Under the pieces are notes generated by a model that did not search any database, had not been told where the DNA came from, and saw nothing but the letters and a program-made list of their open reading frames with translations. Positions 8,445-17,680 of a DNA stretch of 64,000 nucleotides are shown here, one piece after another. Origin of the DNA: Bacteroidota bacterium. GTDB taxonomy: Bacteria; Bacteroidota; Ignavibacteria; Tepidaquicellales; Tepidaquicellaceae. The translations under genes were made by a program, and so were the position numbers. Where the stretch lies: the NCBI GenBank assembly GCA_018266875.1, contig JAFDZR010000015.1, positions 1-64,000 on the forward strand, in the 5' to 3' direction. Position 1 is the first letter of the stretch. Each line of letters begins with the position of its first letter.

Positions 8445-8891
8445 ATGAGCGAAGATAGAAACAAACAATTATTTCTTTCACTTATTTACAGTTTTCAGAT
8501 GCAGGCTATGATACAGCTTGGAAAACTTCAGAATCCTGTGACCGGAGAGGCGGAGGAGGATCTCAATGCCGCACAGGTAACTATCGATATGCTTGACATG
8601 CTGAAAGAAAAATCCAGGGGAAACATTTCAAGCGATGAACAGTCATTCCTCAATCAGGTCTTGGGTGATCTTAAAATTAATTTCGTGGAGGAAAAGACGA
8701 GGCAGGAAAAAGCCGGAAAAGAAAACAAGACCGGTGAAATAGATTCTGAAAATGAAAATGAATCTGAAAAGAACTCCAAAGAAAGTGTGAGTGAAGAGAA
8801 AACCGAACCGGAAGAAAAGAATGATCAGAAAATAGAAACTGAAAAGGCGGAGAAAACTCAAGCTAAACAGGGAAATGAAAAAGAAAATTAA
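8445..8891 (+). CDS. DUF1844 protein with charged acidic tail
   Basis: Residues 1-85 (RNKQLFLSLIYSFQMQAM, LGKLQNPVTGEAEEDLNAAQ, IDMLDMLKEKSRGN) match the DUF1844 family, small alpha-helical proteins of unknown function common in FCB and delta-proteobacterial genomes. Residues from about 86 to 148 are a low-complexity tail of Glu, Lys, Asn and Ser, presumably disordered and absent from the shortest family members. The 3' end overlaps nadK by 17 nt, so the two are probably translated from one message. No enzymatic motif is visible. Confidence 0.75.
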   Translation: MSEDRNKQLFLSLIYSFQMQAMIQLGKLQNPVTGEAEEDLNAAQVTIDMLDMLKEKSRGNISSDEQSFLNQVLGDLKINFVEEKTRQEKAGKENKTGEIDSENENESEKNSKESVSEEKTEPEEKNDQKIETEKAEKTQAKQGNEKEN

Positions 8892-9792
8892 TCTTTCCCG
8901 TTCCGTTTCGATAAAGGATCCTTTGAAAACCAAAATTACAATTGGTATACTTGGAAATACTTCAAAACCCGAAGTCGCAGATCTGCTGAAACATATAACA
9001 GACTGTCTGAAAAAAAACAATCTGAATTATCTTATTGAAAGATCACTTTCGGATTTTTCAAAAAACCGTGACAGATCCAGAGTCTGTCCGGAAAAAGATA
9101 TAACCGGAAAATCGGATTACATATTTTCTCTCGGCGGTGACGGTACTTTCCTTAACAGCGCAAAGATCGTTAAGGATAAAAATATTCCAATACTCGGAAT
9201 AAATCTCGGGAGACTCGGATTTTTCTCCGAGATCTCTCCTTCGGAATTCAGCAGTTTCATTCCCAAATTTGTAAAGGGAAAATTCAGGATCACAGAACAG
9301 GTTGTAATAAGATCCGATACGAAAGGAAAAAAAACGCTGTTCGGTCTGAACGATATTGTCATAGACAAAAACGACTCGATAAGAACTTTGGAAACCGAAG
9401 CATACTACAATAATGAAAAAGTTGTAACAATAATTTCTGACGGGATAATAATATCGACTCCTACCGGATCGACCGGTTATTCAATGTCCTGCAACGGACC
9501 GATTGTAAATCCCGACAGCAAAGTATTTCTCATCACGCCAATCTCCCCTCATACATTAAATGTCAGACCGATCGTAGTTCCTGATAACGGAAATATCACT
9601 ATCAAGATTAAGAAAAGAGGAAGAGTAAGAATTTCTGCCGACGGACAAAGTACATTCAGGATAGACACTCCGGTGGAAGTCTTACTTACAAAAGCTGATT
9701 ACACTGTTAAGGTGATAAAGAAAAATTCATCGACGTATTTTGATACCATCCGGAAGAAATTATTCTGGAACGCTGACAAGCGTTACAACTGA
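8875..9792 (+). CDS. nadK: NAD kinase
   Basis: Phosphorylates NAD to NADP in the cytoplasm. The family signature LGGDGTFL lies at 86-93, followed by GINLGRLGF, the second substrate loop STPTGSTGYSMSCNGPIV and TPISPHTLNVRPIVVP. The 305-aa length is normal, with a slightly long basic N-terminus before the first strand (ITIGILGNTSKP). It overlaps the DUF1844 gene and is convergent with the ABC permease gene, whose stop abuts its own without a gap. Confidence 0.95.
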   Translation: MKKKINLSRSVSIKDPLKTKITIGILGNTSKPEVADLLKHITDCLKKNNLNYLIERSLSDFSKNRDRSRVCPEKDITGKSDYIFSLGGDGTFLNSAKIVKDKNIPILGINLGRLGFFSEISPSEFSSFIPKFVKGKFRITEQVVIRSDTKGKKTLFGLNDIVIDKNDSIRTLETEAYYNNEKVVTIISDGIIISTPTGSTGYSMSCNGPIVNPDSKVFLITPISPHTLNVRPIVVPDNGNITIKIKKRGRVRISADGQSTFRIDTPVEVLLTKADYTVKVIKKNSSTYFDTIRKKLFWNADKRYN

Positions 9793-10701
9793 TCAGTAAG
9801 GAATTCCATCCGCTGCAGGCGGTTTTGTCTTTCCTATGAATCCTATTAGAACAAGAATTGTAATGAGATACGGAAGCATCTGAATAAGCTGCGAAGGCAG
9901 ATCAGTACCTGAGATCTGAAGAGATATTTCAAGAGCTTCAAATGCCGAGAACATTAGGCAGGCAAAGAATATATTTACGGGTTTCCATTTACCGATTATC
10001 ATGGCAGCAAGAGCTATATATCCTCTTCCCGCCACCATACCGTCACTGTATGAATTCTGATTGGAAGCAAGCCAGATACCTCCGAGCGAACTGAGAAATC
10101 CGCAGATGAGTATACCGTATAATCTGTAACTTCTAATTTTAATACCAAGTGTTTCACCTGCCTGTGGATTCTCACCGGCTGATCTTAATCTCAATCCGAA
10201 CCTCGTCCTGAATAAAATATATCCTGAAAGAAATATCAGAATAAAACAGAATACAGTCAGATAATCAGAAAGGAATACTCCGAAAAAAGGAATGCTGCCA
10301 AGCAGTGTAAAATCAGGCAGACCTTCAAAACGGTCAGTATTGCTTGAACTGCTGAATATATAAACCAGAAGGAATTTTGTGAGCCCGGCAATAAGAAGAT
10401 TGAATCCCACACCGGTAACTATCTGATTGATTTTCAGCTTCACAGTGAAATATCCGAAGAGTAAGCTGAACATTAAATTAATAATTACCGCTGAAATGAA
10501 TCCCACGGCAATATTTCCCGTGAGAATTGAAATCACCGCGAAGCTAAAAGCGGAAAGATTCATGAATCCTTCGACGGCAATATTGATCACTCCTCCCCTT
10601 TCGGAAAAGTTTGCAGCGCTGGCTCCGAGATAGAACGGAGTCATCAGTCTGAGCACCTGCGCAAAAAATCCAAGCGATATTATTGATGTTAAAATGTCCA
10701 A
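9793..10701 (-). CDS. ABC permease, nucleoside-type importer (YufQ-like)
   Basis: Inner-membrane permease (302 aa) of the BPD_transp_2 family with about eight to ten helices. ANFSERGGVINIAVEGFMN at the N-terminus and RSAGENPQAGETLGIK in the middle are typical of the shorter permease of the YufPQ/BmpA-type purine nucleoside importers. Third gene of the minus-strand unit ATPase-permease-permease, 24 nt after the second. Substrate assignment rests on family resemblance; related systems carry nucleosides or similar small polar compounds. Confidence 0.85.
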   Translation of the reverse strand: MDILTSIISLGFFAQVLRLMTPFYLGASAANFSERGGVINIAVEGFMNLSAFSFAVISILTGNIAVGFISAVIINLMFSLLFGYFTVKLKINQIVTGVGFNLLIAGLTKFLLVYIFSSSSNTDRFEGLPDFTLLGSIPFFGVFLSDYLTVFCFILIFLSGYILFRTRFGLRLRSAGENPQAGETLGIKIRSYRLYGILICGFLSSLGGIWLASNQNSYSDGMVAGRGYIALAAMIIGKWKPVNIFFACLMFSAFEALEISLQISGTDLPSQLIQMLPYLITILVLIGFIGKTKPPAADGIPY

Positions 10702-10725
10702 ACTAAATTAAATATAAATTCGTCA

Positions 10726-11769
10726 TCAGCTTACAATTTTTCCTCTGAAATAATTATTAACCAGCTTATCCACCGCCAGCAGGGATAGTATGATTATCCC
10801 CTGGACAACAAGCATGAGCTCCTTGGGAACAAGCTGATTTACTGATAATCCTCCGTAGTCCAGCACAGCAAATAGAAGCGAGGAAAATATTATTCCGATT
10901 GGGTTATTCCTTGCCAGCAGCGTTACCGCAATAGCAGTAAAACCGATGTTGTTTGAAAATCCGAATTCGTAAAACCCTTTATAGCCGAAAATATAATTCA
11001 TTCCTGCAAGAGAAGTGATCCCGGCTCCGATAAAAAATGAGATCATAATAACTGCATTTGTTCTTATTCCTAAATATCTGGATGCAATTTCATTGAATCC
11101 GACCGATCTTAACTTATATCCGAATCCTGTTTTATAAATAAACATATACATCAAAAATGCAAGAAGCAGAGCGAGTAAAAAACTTATATTCAGGGATGAT
11201 CCCTGAAAGAACGGAATTACATCTTCCATTTTCAGAAACATAAAATTCGCGCTTATCTTTTCCGTTCTCATTGTGGACTTCACAGCAAAAAAATCTAGCA
11301 GGAAAAAATTAACAAGAGCAAGTATGATGAAATTCATCATAATCGTAGTTATGACTTCGCTTACGTCTTTTTTTATTTTTATATATGCGGGAATGAGACC
11401 AAAAATGCCGCTGATGATAAATCCGCAGATAAGACTTACGGTAATTAACAAAGGGAACGGAAGGAAGTCAAGTTTCAGTGCGACCAGCGCAGTCACAAAA
11501 GCTCCCGCATTCAGCTGACCTTCTGCTCCGATATTAAAAATCGAGGCATGAAAGCACACTGCAAGTCCGCAGCTTACAAAAATAAGAGGAGTCGCCTTGA
11601 ATAATGTCTGTCCGATACCGTAACCATCTGCAAAGACCTCTGAAAATATTTTTGAAAATATCAGAAACGGATCCTTATTCAGGATCAGAAGAAGTATAAA
11701 AATAATAAGTAAAGTCACTATGACTGAAAGCGAAACAGAAATAAGATTTATGAGAGATTTTCTATTCAT
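10726..11769 (-). CDS. ABC permease, nucleoside-type importer (YufP-like)
   Basis: Second inner-membrane permease (347 aa) of the importer, again BPD_transp_2. The segment SIFNIGAEGQLNAGAF and the later LRSVGFNEIASRYLGIRT are family hallmarks and show ancient homology to the partner permease. Its start overlaps the end of the ATPase gene by 8 nt, so the two are translationally coupled. It is expected to form a heterodimeric channel with the product of 9793-10701. Confidence 0.85.
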   Translation of the reverse strand: MNRKSLINLISVSLSVIVTLLIIFILLLILNKDPFLIFSKIFSEVFADGYGIGQTLFKATPLIFVSCGLAVCFHASIFNIGAEGQLNAGAFVTALVALKLDFLPFPLLITVSLICGFIISGIFGLIPAYIKIKKDVSEVITTIMMNFIILALVNFFLLDFFAVKSTMRTEKISANFMFLKMEDVIPFFQGSSLNISFLLALLLAFLMYMFIYKTGFGYKLRSVGFNEIASRYLGIRTNAVIMISFFIGAGITSLAGMNYIFGYKGFYEFGFSNNIGFTAIAVTLLARNNPIGIIFSSLLFAVLDYGGLSVNQLVPKELMLVVQGIIILSLLAVDKLVNNYFRGKIVS

Positions 11770-13276
11770 CCGTTATTCCCGTCATTAATTTACCGATTGA
11801 CTGAAGAAAGTCCGGGTCAGCTGTAAGTTCAACTTCATTCTCTTCCTTTATGTATCCTGAAAAATCCTTTCTTGCAAATGTCTTCAGGATTTTTCCTTTA
11901 TATAAAACGCTTAGTCTGTCGGAAAGCAAAATCAGTTCATCAAGATCGGATGAAATTACAAGAACAGCCTTTCCTTCATTTCTTAATTTTAAAATCCTGC
12001 CGTGAATAAAAGCTGAAGCATTTATATCAACTCCCCTTGTCGGATGAACAAGTACAATTACATAATTTTCAGAATCTGATTCCCGCGCAAATATGACTTT
12101 CTGCTGATTGCCTCCGGAAAGGTCTCCCATTGGGGATTCAATGTCTGAAACTCGGATGTCATTTTCGGATATAATCTTTCCGGAAATTTCGTTTATCCTT
12201 TTTTCGGGAAGGTAATTAAGATTTTTTCCCTTAAGCGAAATATTTTCTCCGATATTGTATTCTTTTATGAATCCCTTTCGTTTTCTGTCGTCCGGGACAA
12301 GCGAGATTCCTCCTTCAATATACTTTTTAAAAGATCCCGTAAAATTTTTTTCAATTCCATAAATCACATCAACAATCCCGCTCTGTCCGTTCCCTTCCAC
12401 ACCGCATATTCCGTGTATCTCTCCTTTTTTCAGTTTCAGATCCAGTCCGTTAAGAACATTTAATTCATTCAAAACAAGGTTGATGTTTTCAAGAACAACA
12501 GCGTCTGAGGTATTTATTTCAGCAGCTCTTTTAACTGGATTACTGATTTCACTAAGTTCACCGACAATCGCCCTGCTTAGTTCGGGAATATTAAGATCCT
12601 TATCCGCATTATCAGACTCATATACCAGTTTACCTTTTCTCAGCACAGAGACTCTATCGGAAATATATTTTACTTCATTAAGCTTATGTGTTATGAATAT
12701 TATCGTCTTTCCGTCATTTTTAAAAGTCCCAATGATCTTAAAAAACCTGTCAGTTTCCACCGGTGACAGCACTGCAGTTGGTTCATCAAAAATAAGAATA
12801 TCCGATTCCCTGAAAAGTAATTTCAGTATTTCGACTTTCTGCTGCTGTCCGATGCTGAGTTCAGAGATCCTTGCATTCACATCAAGCCCTAGACTGTATT
12901 TTTCAACAAGTTCATTAAGTATCAATTCCGATCTTTTAAAATCAATACCGGTTTTCAGTGTTATCTCATTTCCAAGAATAACATTTTCCAGGACAGTAAA
13001 ATCCTCAATCAGCATAAAATGCTGATGTACCATACCGATCCCGTTTTTGATAGCATCCAGAGGACTTTTAAAATCCTTTTCTTCTCCGAAAATCTTCATT
13101 TTCCCGGAATCTTTTTTTATAATCCCGAAGAGGATATTCATCAGAGTTGATTTTCCGGCTCCGTTTTCACCTAGTATGCAGTGGACATCATTGCTTTTAA
13201 TGTCAAAAGATATTTCATCATTAGCTTTGAAATTTCCGAACTTTCTGGTAACCTCTATAAATTCTACTGCTTTCAT
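11762..13276 (-). CDS. Dual-domain ABC ATPase, nucleoside-type importer (YufO-like)
   Basis: A 504-aa protein with two fused nucleotide-binding domains, as in sugar and nucleoside importers of the RbsA/YufO class. The first domain has a complete Walker A (GENGAGKST), signature (LSIGQQQKVEILK) and Walker B (ILIFDEPTAVLS). The second has the usual degenerate Walker A (GVEGNGQSG) with an intact LSGGNQQKV signature. It is the first gene of the importer unit. No substrate-binding lipoprotein of the BMP family is adjacent, so that part must be encoded elsewhere. Confidence 0.88.
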   Translation of the reverse strand: MKAVEFIEVTRKFGNFKANDEISFDIKSNDVHCILGENGAGKSTLMNILFGIIKKDSGKMKIFGEEKDFKSPLDAIKNGIGMVHQHFMLIEDFTVLENVILGNEITLKTGIDFKRSELILNELVEKYSLGLDVNARISELSIGQQQKVEILKLLFRESDILIFDEPTAVLSPVETDRFFKIIGTFKNDGKTIIFITHKLNEVKYISDRVSVLRKGKLVYESDNADKDLNIPELSRAIVGELSEISNPVKRAAEINTSDAVVLENINLVLNELNVLNGLDLKLKKGEIHGICGVEGNGQSGIVDVIYGIEKNFTGSFKKYIEGGISLVPDDRKRKGFIKEYNIGENISLKGKNLNYLPEKRINEISGKIISENDIRVSDIESPMGDLSGGNQQKVIFARESDSENYVIVLVHPTRGVDINASAFIHGRILKLRNEGKAVLVISSDLDELILLSDRLSVLYKGKILKTFARKDFSGYIKEENEVELTADPDFLQSIGKLMTGITDE

Positions 13277-13462
13277 AATTTTTTAGACAACGCAAATTAA
13301 ACTTTTATGAATTAAAATAATATTAATAAACAATTATAAAAATTAAAGTATTTGTGAATAACATTACATTAAAATAATTACTGCAAAGATTTTTTGCGCC
13401 GGTGATTTAGATAATATTAATACTTTTATATGATTATATTTTATCCTTTAAAATCATGTTAA

Positions 13463-14971
13463 ATGCATATTAAACCTCACAGATTTTTTTTACCGGTAAT
13501 CCTGTTAATTGTAATTTCTTCCGTGCAGTCCTTTTCACAAAACTCCAAACCATTGACAAGAAATGAGATGAGGGAAAGGGCTTATGTTTTCTGGAAAGGA
13601 ACAAAAACTACTATGACCTTCAGAGAGTTCGCTTCATACTGCGCTCCCGTATTCTGGTTTTCACCTGACGAACCGGAACTCAGACTTGCCAAAGGCAGGG
13701 ACATCAGGATCCCTACAAACTTTCCTTTTGAGAATAGCTGCGATTCGCCTGTTGTTTATTATCAGATCAGCGAGATCTTTCCAAGGGGAAATGCAAAAGG
13801 TAAATTGTTTCAGAAGGACTATTCAGATATTAACAACTCAAAGCTTGATATCTCAAAGATAAATGCAATAAATATAGATTATAACCATTATTACAGATTT
13901 GAGGCCGGTCTGGGAGGACATAATCACGATACTGAGCAGTCAAAATTCAAAATACTGATAAAAAAGACAGTACAGAATGATACTGTTTATTATTATTTCG
14001 TATTTCTCGAAGCTACGGGAAAAGCTCATGCTCTAAGCTGGTTTGATAACGTATACACAATCGATACGAGTGCATTTGAAACGAAGCTTCCATTCAATAT
14101 TCTTGTTGAGGAAGGAAAACACGCCAGCTGTACTGACATAAACGGCGACGGTTATTACACTCCCGGTTACGATGTAAATCAGAGAAAAAATGACGCATGG
14201 GGTGTAAGAGATGTTATAAGAACGGGAACGCTATTCTCATCTTCTTTTCAAAGTTACATGCAGAAGATCAGAACACCTGAATACAGAGTCTTTCCGCCGC
14301 TGCCGGAAGACAGTCCGCTCAGAAAATATTATACGAAAGACAGTATATATTCTCCGGATAATGCTGTTTATGATCTAAGACCTATGCCCGGACGAGAAAT
14401 GGCAAAAGGAGACAAACTTTTATATCATGATATAGAAAGCTATTCAATGGAATCCTGGCCGATAGTTGAAAGCAAACAGAAGGATATTTTCAGCTGGTTC
14501 GAATCAGAGCAGGTAATAAAATCGATTGGAATATCTTACAGAAACGACAACGGCACAAACGGACTTTCCTTTACTTTTCCGCTTCTGATAGTTAAAAATG
14601 TGGAAACTCCCATAATAGGCGGCTGGATCGTGAACAGGATTTACTTACAGAACAGAGACTTCACCGACTTCGGTTATAATATACTCCTTACTCCTTCCGC
14701 ATCAGGTTTTCTCGATACCTATTTTTCAGCAGGTCTTGAAGTAAATAAATTAACCATAAAAGACAGTCTGAACATCGAAAAATCAAAAATAAAAACCGAT
14801 TTCGCAATGGAACTTGGTTTTAAGATCAGGGCAAACGTAAACTATTCACCTTTGAAATTTCTGAACGTACTTTCTGATTTCTGGGGTGTGAGAATAGGTA
14901 TTAAAAACAAAGGCTTTTCTTCCATCAAAAGCATGAATTACATATTTGAAGTAGGAGCCGGAGTCTGGTAA
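13463..14971 (+). CDS. Exported protein of unknown function with EF-hand-like loop
   Basis: A 502-aa protein with a cleavable signal peptide (residues 1-26, ending at SFSQ). I do not recognise the family firmly. Features seen are CAPVFWFSPDEPELRLAKG near 60-78, HNHD at 153-156, and VEEGKHASC followed by DINGDGYYTPGYD at 225-237, which fits a DxNxDG calcium loop. The His-rich and EEGKHA segments recall Vps62/lipase-associated bacterial proteins, a weak resemblance. The last 150 residues are rich in aromatic and alternating polar residues and may form outer-membrane beta strands. It stands alone between a divergent importer and nrnA. Confidence 0.6.
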   Translation: MHIKPHRFFLPVILLIVISSVQSFSQNSKPLTRNEMRERAYVFWKGTKTTMTFREFASYCAPVFWFSPDEPELRLAKGRDIRIPTNFPFENSCDSPVVYYQISEIFPRGNAKGKLFQKDYSDINNSKLDISKINAINIDYNHYYRFEAGLGGHNHDTEQSKFKILIKKTVQNDTVYYYFVFLEATGKAHALSWFDNVYTIDTSAFETKLPFNILVEEGKHASCTDINGDGYYTPGYDVNQRKNDAWGVRDVIRTGTLFSSSFQSYMQKIRTPEYRVFPPLPEDSPLRKYYTKDSIYSPDNAVYDLRPMPGREMAKGDKLLYHDIESYSMESWPIVESKQKDIFSWFESEQVIKSIGISYRNDNGTNGLSFTFPLLIVKNVETPIIGGWIVNRIYLQNRDFTDFGYNILLTPSASGFLDTYFSAGLEVNKLTIKDSLNIEKSKIKTDFAMELGFKIRANVNYSPLKFLNVLSDFWGVRIGIKNKGFSSIKSMNYIFEVGAGVW

Positions 14972-15043
14972 AAGATAAAAATATCAATTGTTATAAAAAT
15001 TTATATAGGTTAAATTTATTGTTAGCTATTCTAATAATAAATT

Positions 15044-16039
15044 TTGCTGGAGAATATAAAGAAAGTAAGCGGACTTATTGAAAAGAGCGAGAGGATAATA
15101 CTGACAACGCACGTAGTCCCTGACGGAGATGCAATAGGAAGCGTGATGGCATTATCTGAATTCCTGAAACTAAAAGGAAAAAACCCGGTCATCATCAATC
15201 ATTCCGAAACGCCATTCAATCTGGAATTCATGGATCCCGGAAATACTATCCGAGTTTTTAATGAGAATAAAGAAGAGAATATTAATCTTATCAGAGAAGC
15301 TGATCTGATATTCATTTTAGACACCAATGATTTTAAAAGGACCAAATCACTTGAAACATTCATTGAATCTTCAAATGCGGAAAAGATCTGCATTGATCAT
15401 CATACCGGACTGAACACTGATTTATTTTCTGCAACCATTTCGAATACCGAATATCCTTCAACATGTTCCATTCTTTATGAATACATGAAAGAAGTTGATG
15501 AAAAACATCTCTCAAAAGAAGTTGCTTCGAGTCTCTATGTGGGAATAATGACTGATACGGGATCATTCAGATATCCGAGAACCACATCTTATGTATTCCG
15601 TGTCTGTGCAGACCTTATTGACAGAGGAGCTGAGCCGGTCTCTTTGTATGAAAGTATTTATGCAACCACTTCGATGGAGAATCTAAAACTCATGGGAAAA
15701 TTCATAGAAAGTTTTGAATTTTATTTCGGCAACAAAGTAGTGACCGGAATCGTAACCCGAAAGGACTTCGATGACCTTGGCTTGGGGATACAGCATGTCG
15801 AAGGATTCACTTCACTTATAATGGACATACAGGGGATAAAAATCGGGATCGTTCTTGTTGAATTACCTGACAACATTAAAGTCTCATTCAGGTCAAAAGG
15901 CGATATTGATGTAAGCATACTGGCAAAAGAATACGGCGGTGGCGGTCACAAGAATGCTGCCGGAGCTAATGTCAGGAATGCTACAATAGAAGGATTAAAA
16001 TCAGAACTGCTGGGAAAAATAAAAAATTATTTAGACTAA
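15044..16039 (+). CDS. nrnA: Bifunctional oligoribonuclease/pAp phosphatase (NrnA, DHH family)
   Basis: Degrades nano-RNA and dephosphorylates 3'-phosphoadenosine 5'-phosphate in the cytoplasm, using two metal ions. The DHH domain shows HVVPDGDAIGS at 23-33, FILDTNDF near 90-97 and the eponymous CIDHHTG at 116-122. The C-terminal DHHA1 domain carries GGGGHKNAAG near residue 305. At 331 aa it is complete. The only start that keeps the N-terminal helix is TTG at 15044; no ATG lies upstream in frame. pepA follows 14 nt later on the same strand. Confidence 0.92.
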   Translation: MLENIKKVSGLIEKSERIILTTHVVPDGDAIGSVMALSEFLKLKGKNPVIINHSETPFNLEFMDPGNTIRVFNENKEENINLIREADLIFILDTNDFKRTKSLETFIESSNAEKICIDHHTGLNTDLFSATISNTEYPSTCSILYEYMKEVDEKHLSKEVASSLYVGIMTDTGSFRYPRTTSYVFRVCADLIDRGAEPVSLYESIYATTSMENLKLMGKFIESFEFYFGNKVVTGIVTRKDFDDLGLGIQHVEGFTSLIMDIQGIKIGIVLVELPDNIKVSFRSKGDIDVSILAKEYGGGGHKNAAGANVRNATIEGLKSELLGKIKNYLD

Positions 16040-16053
16040 TTTAAACCACGAAA

Positions 16054-17577
16054 ATGAAAATTACATTTGAGAAAACCACTATAGAAAAACTAAAATCTGA
16101 CACTTATTTATTTCTCTGTTACGAAGATAAAAAACTTTTCAGTGAAGAGCTCAGGCTTATTGAAAATCAGCTTAAATGCAGCCTTGCGAAAATCAGTCTT
16201 GAGGATTTTGAAGGAAAAGAGAAACAGACTGCGCTGGTTTATTCTGACAAATACAGGATCATACTATCAGGACTAGGAAAAAAAGATAATCTGAATCTTG
16301 AAAAAGTAAGAAAAGCAACAGCACGCGGAGTCAAGAAAGCAAAAACTCTAAATATAAAATCTGTAGCAATCGAGATACTGCAGGACCTGACCCTAAAAGG
16401 AGTTGAAATAGAAGATATTACAAGAGCCCAGACTATAAGCGCTCTGCTTGCGCTTTATTCATTTGATAAATACTACACAAACAAAAAAGATAAAGAGATT
16501 TACAAGATAAATGATATTATACTTTTTTCTCAGTACAATTCTCTCGGAAAATACTCCGGGGAGATTCAGGAAGGCATAAGAAGCGGAACTGTGATTGGAG
16601 AAGCAACTAACATGGCAAGGGATCTCGGAAATGAACCTTCGAATGTTCTTTACCCGGAAGTACTCGCCAAAAAAGTTCAGGAACTCGCAAAACTAAACAA
16701 ATTCTCTGCAAGCGTACTCGGCAAAGCTCAGCTTACTAAGTTAGGTATGAACGGAGTTCTCGAAGTTGCTAAAGGCAGCAAACGTGAACCGAAATTCATT
16801 ATAATGGAATACAAAGGCGGGAAGAAAACCGATAAGCCTTTTGTTCTTGTCGGAAAAGGTGTTACATTTGACAGCGGCGGAATTTCCATAAAACCATCCG
16901 CCGGAATGGCTATGATGAAACTTGATATGGGAGGAGCAGCGGCTGTGGTAGGCGTTTTTGATGCGATCACTCAGCTGAATCTTAAACTCAATGTAATCGG
17001 ACTTATACCTGCCGTTGAAAATATGCCGGACGGCGGCGCTTACAAACCGGGTGATGTTATCAAAGCTTTTAACGGTAAAACAATCGAAGTGGATAATACC
17101 GACGCAGAAGGAAGAGTTATTCTCGCTGACGCGTTATCCTACGCTTCAAAATATAAACCCGAAGCGGTGATTGACATGGCAACACTTACCGGAGCCAGTA
17201 TCATTGCTGTTGGAAGCGTTGCTTCCATAGTAATGGGTAATGATCAGAAATTGATCGATGAACTGATCATTGCCGGAGATCAGACTTATGACAGAGTTTG
17301 GCAGCTTCCCCTTTGGGACGAATATGATAAAATGATCGACTCAGAGATCGCTGATGTAAGAAATTCCGGAGTAGTGAAACAGGCCGGAACAATTCTCGGC
17401 GGTATGTTCCTAAAAAGATTCATCGGTGATTATTCATGGGCTCATCTTGACATAGCAGCTACTGCCATGAGAACAGCTGAGACTGATTACGATCCGAAAA
17501 ATGCAACCGGTTCAGGTGTCAGACTTGTGACGCAGTTTTTAATGAACAGGAATAAAAAAACGGGAAAGAACCGATAA
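16054..17577 (+). CDS. pepA: Leucyl aminopeptidase (M17)
   Basis: Cytosolic dizinc aminopeptidase that removes N-terminal residues from peptides. Catalytic signatures are VGKGVTFDSGGISIKPS, the MKLDMGGAAAV helix and NTDAEGRVILADAL, which supply the metal ligands. Its length, 507 aa, is typical of the hexameric PepA family. The N-terminal domain is divergent, as is usual. It probably shares a transcript with nrnA and is followed by a strong intrinsic terminator. Confidence 0.93.
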   Translation: MKITFEKTTIEKLKSDTYLFLCYEDKKLFSEELRLIENQLKCSLAKISLEDFEGKEKQTALVYSDKYRIILSGLGKKDNLNLEKVRKATARGVKKAKTLNIKSVAIEILQDLTLKGVEIEDITRAQTISALLALYSFDKYYTNKKDKEIYKINDIILFSQYNSLGKYSGEIQEGIRSGTVIGEATNMARDLGNEPSNVLYPEVLAKKVQELAKLNKFSASVLGKAQLTKLGMNGVLEVAKGSKREPKFIIMEYKGGKKTDKPFVLVGKGVTFDSGGISIKPSAGMAMMKLDMGGAAAVVGVFDAITQLNLKLNVIGLIPAVENMPDGGAYKPGDVIKAFNGKTIEVDNTDAEGRVILADALSYASKYKPEAVIDMATLTGASIIAVGSVASIVMGNDQKLIDELIIAGDQTYDRVWQLPLWDEYDKMIDSEIADVRNSGVVKQAGTILGGMFLKRFIGDYSWAHLDIAATAMRTAETDYDPKNATGSGVRLVTQFLMNRNKKTGKNR

Positions 17578-17607
17578 TCGGTTTAATATTTTTCAAAGCA
17601 GAATGTG

Positions 17608-17638
17608 AATGCAGTTAATTCAATTAACTGCATTTTTT
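17608..17638 (+). terminator. Intrinsic terminator after pepA
   Basis: A near-perfect 12-13 bp stem (AATGCAGTTAAT with ATTAACTGCATT) is followed by TTTTTAT, 31 nt after the pepA stop. A smaller hairpin, AACCGAT-A-ATCGGTT, overlaps the pepA stop codon itself. Confidence 0.8.
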
Positions 17639-17680
17639 ATTTTAATTGGTCCTCAATATATTTATATTTTAAAATAATTT

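Noticed and set aside
12480-13025. A 181-codon plus-strand frame opposite the ABC ATPase gene.
   Set aside because: The Ser/Leu/Ile-rich product has no motif and the opposite strand encodes both nucleotide-binding domains, so it is an antisense shadow.
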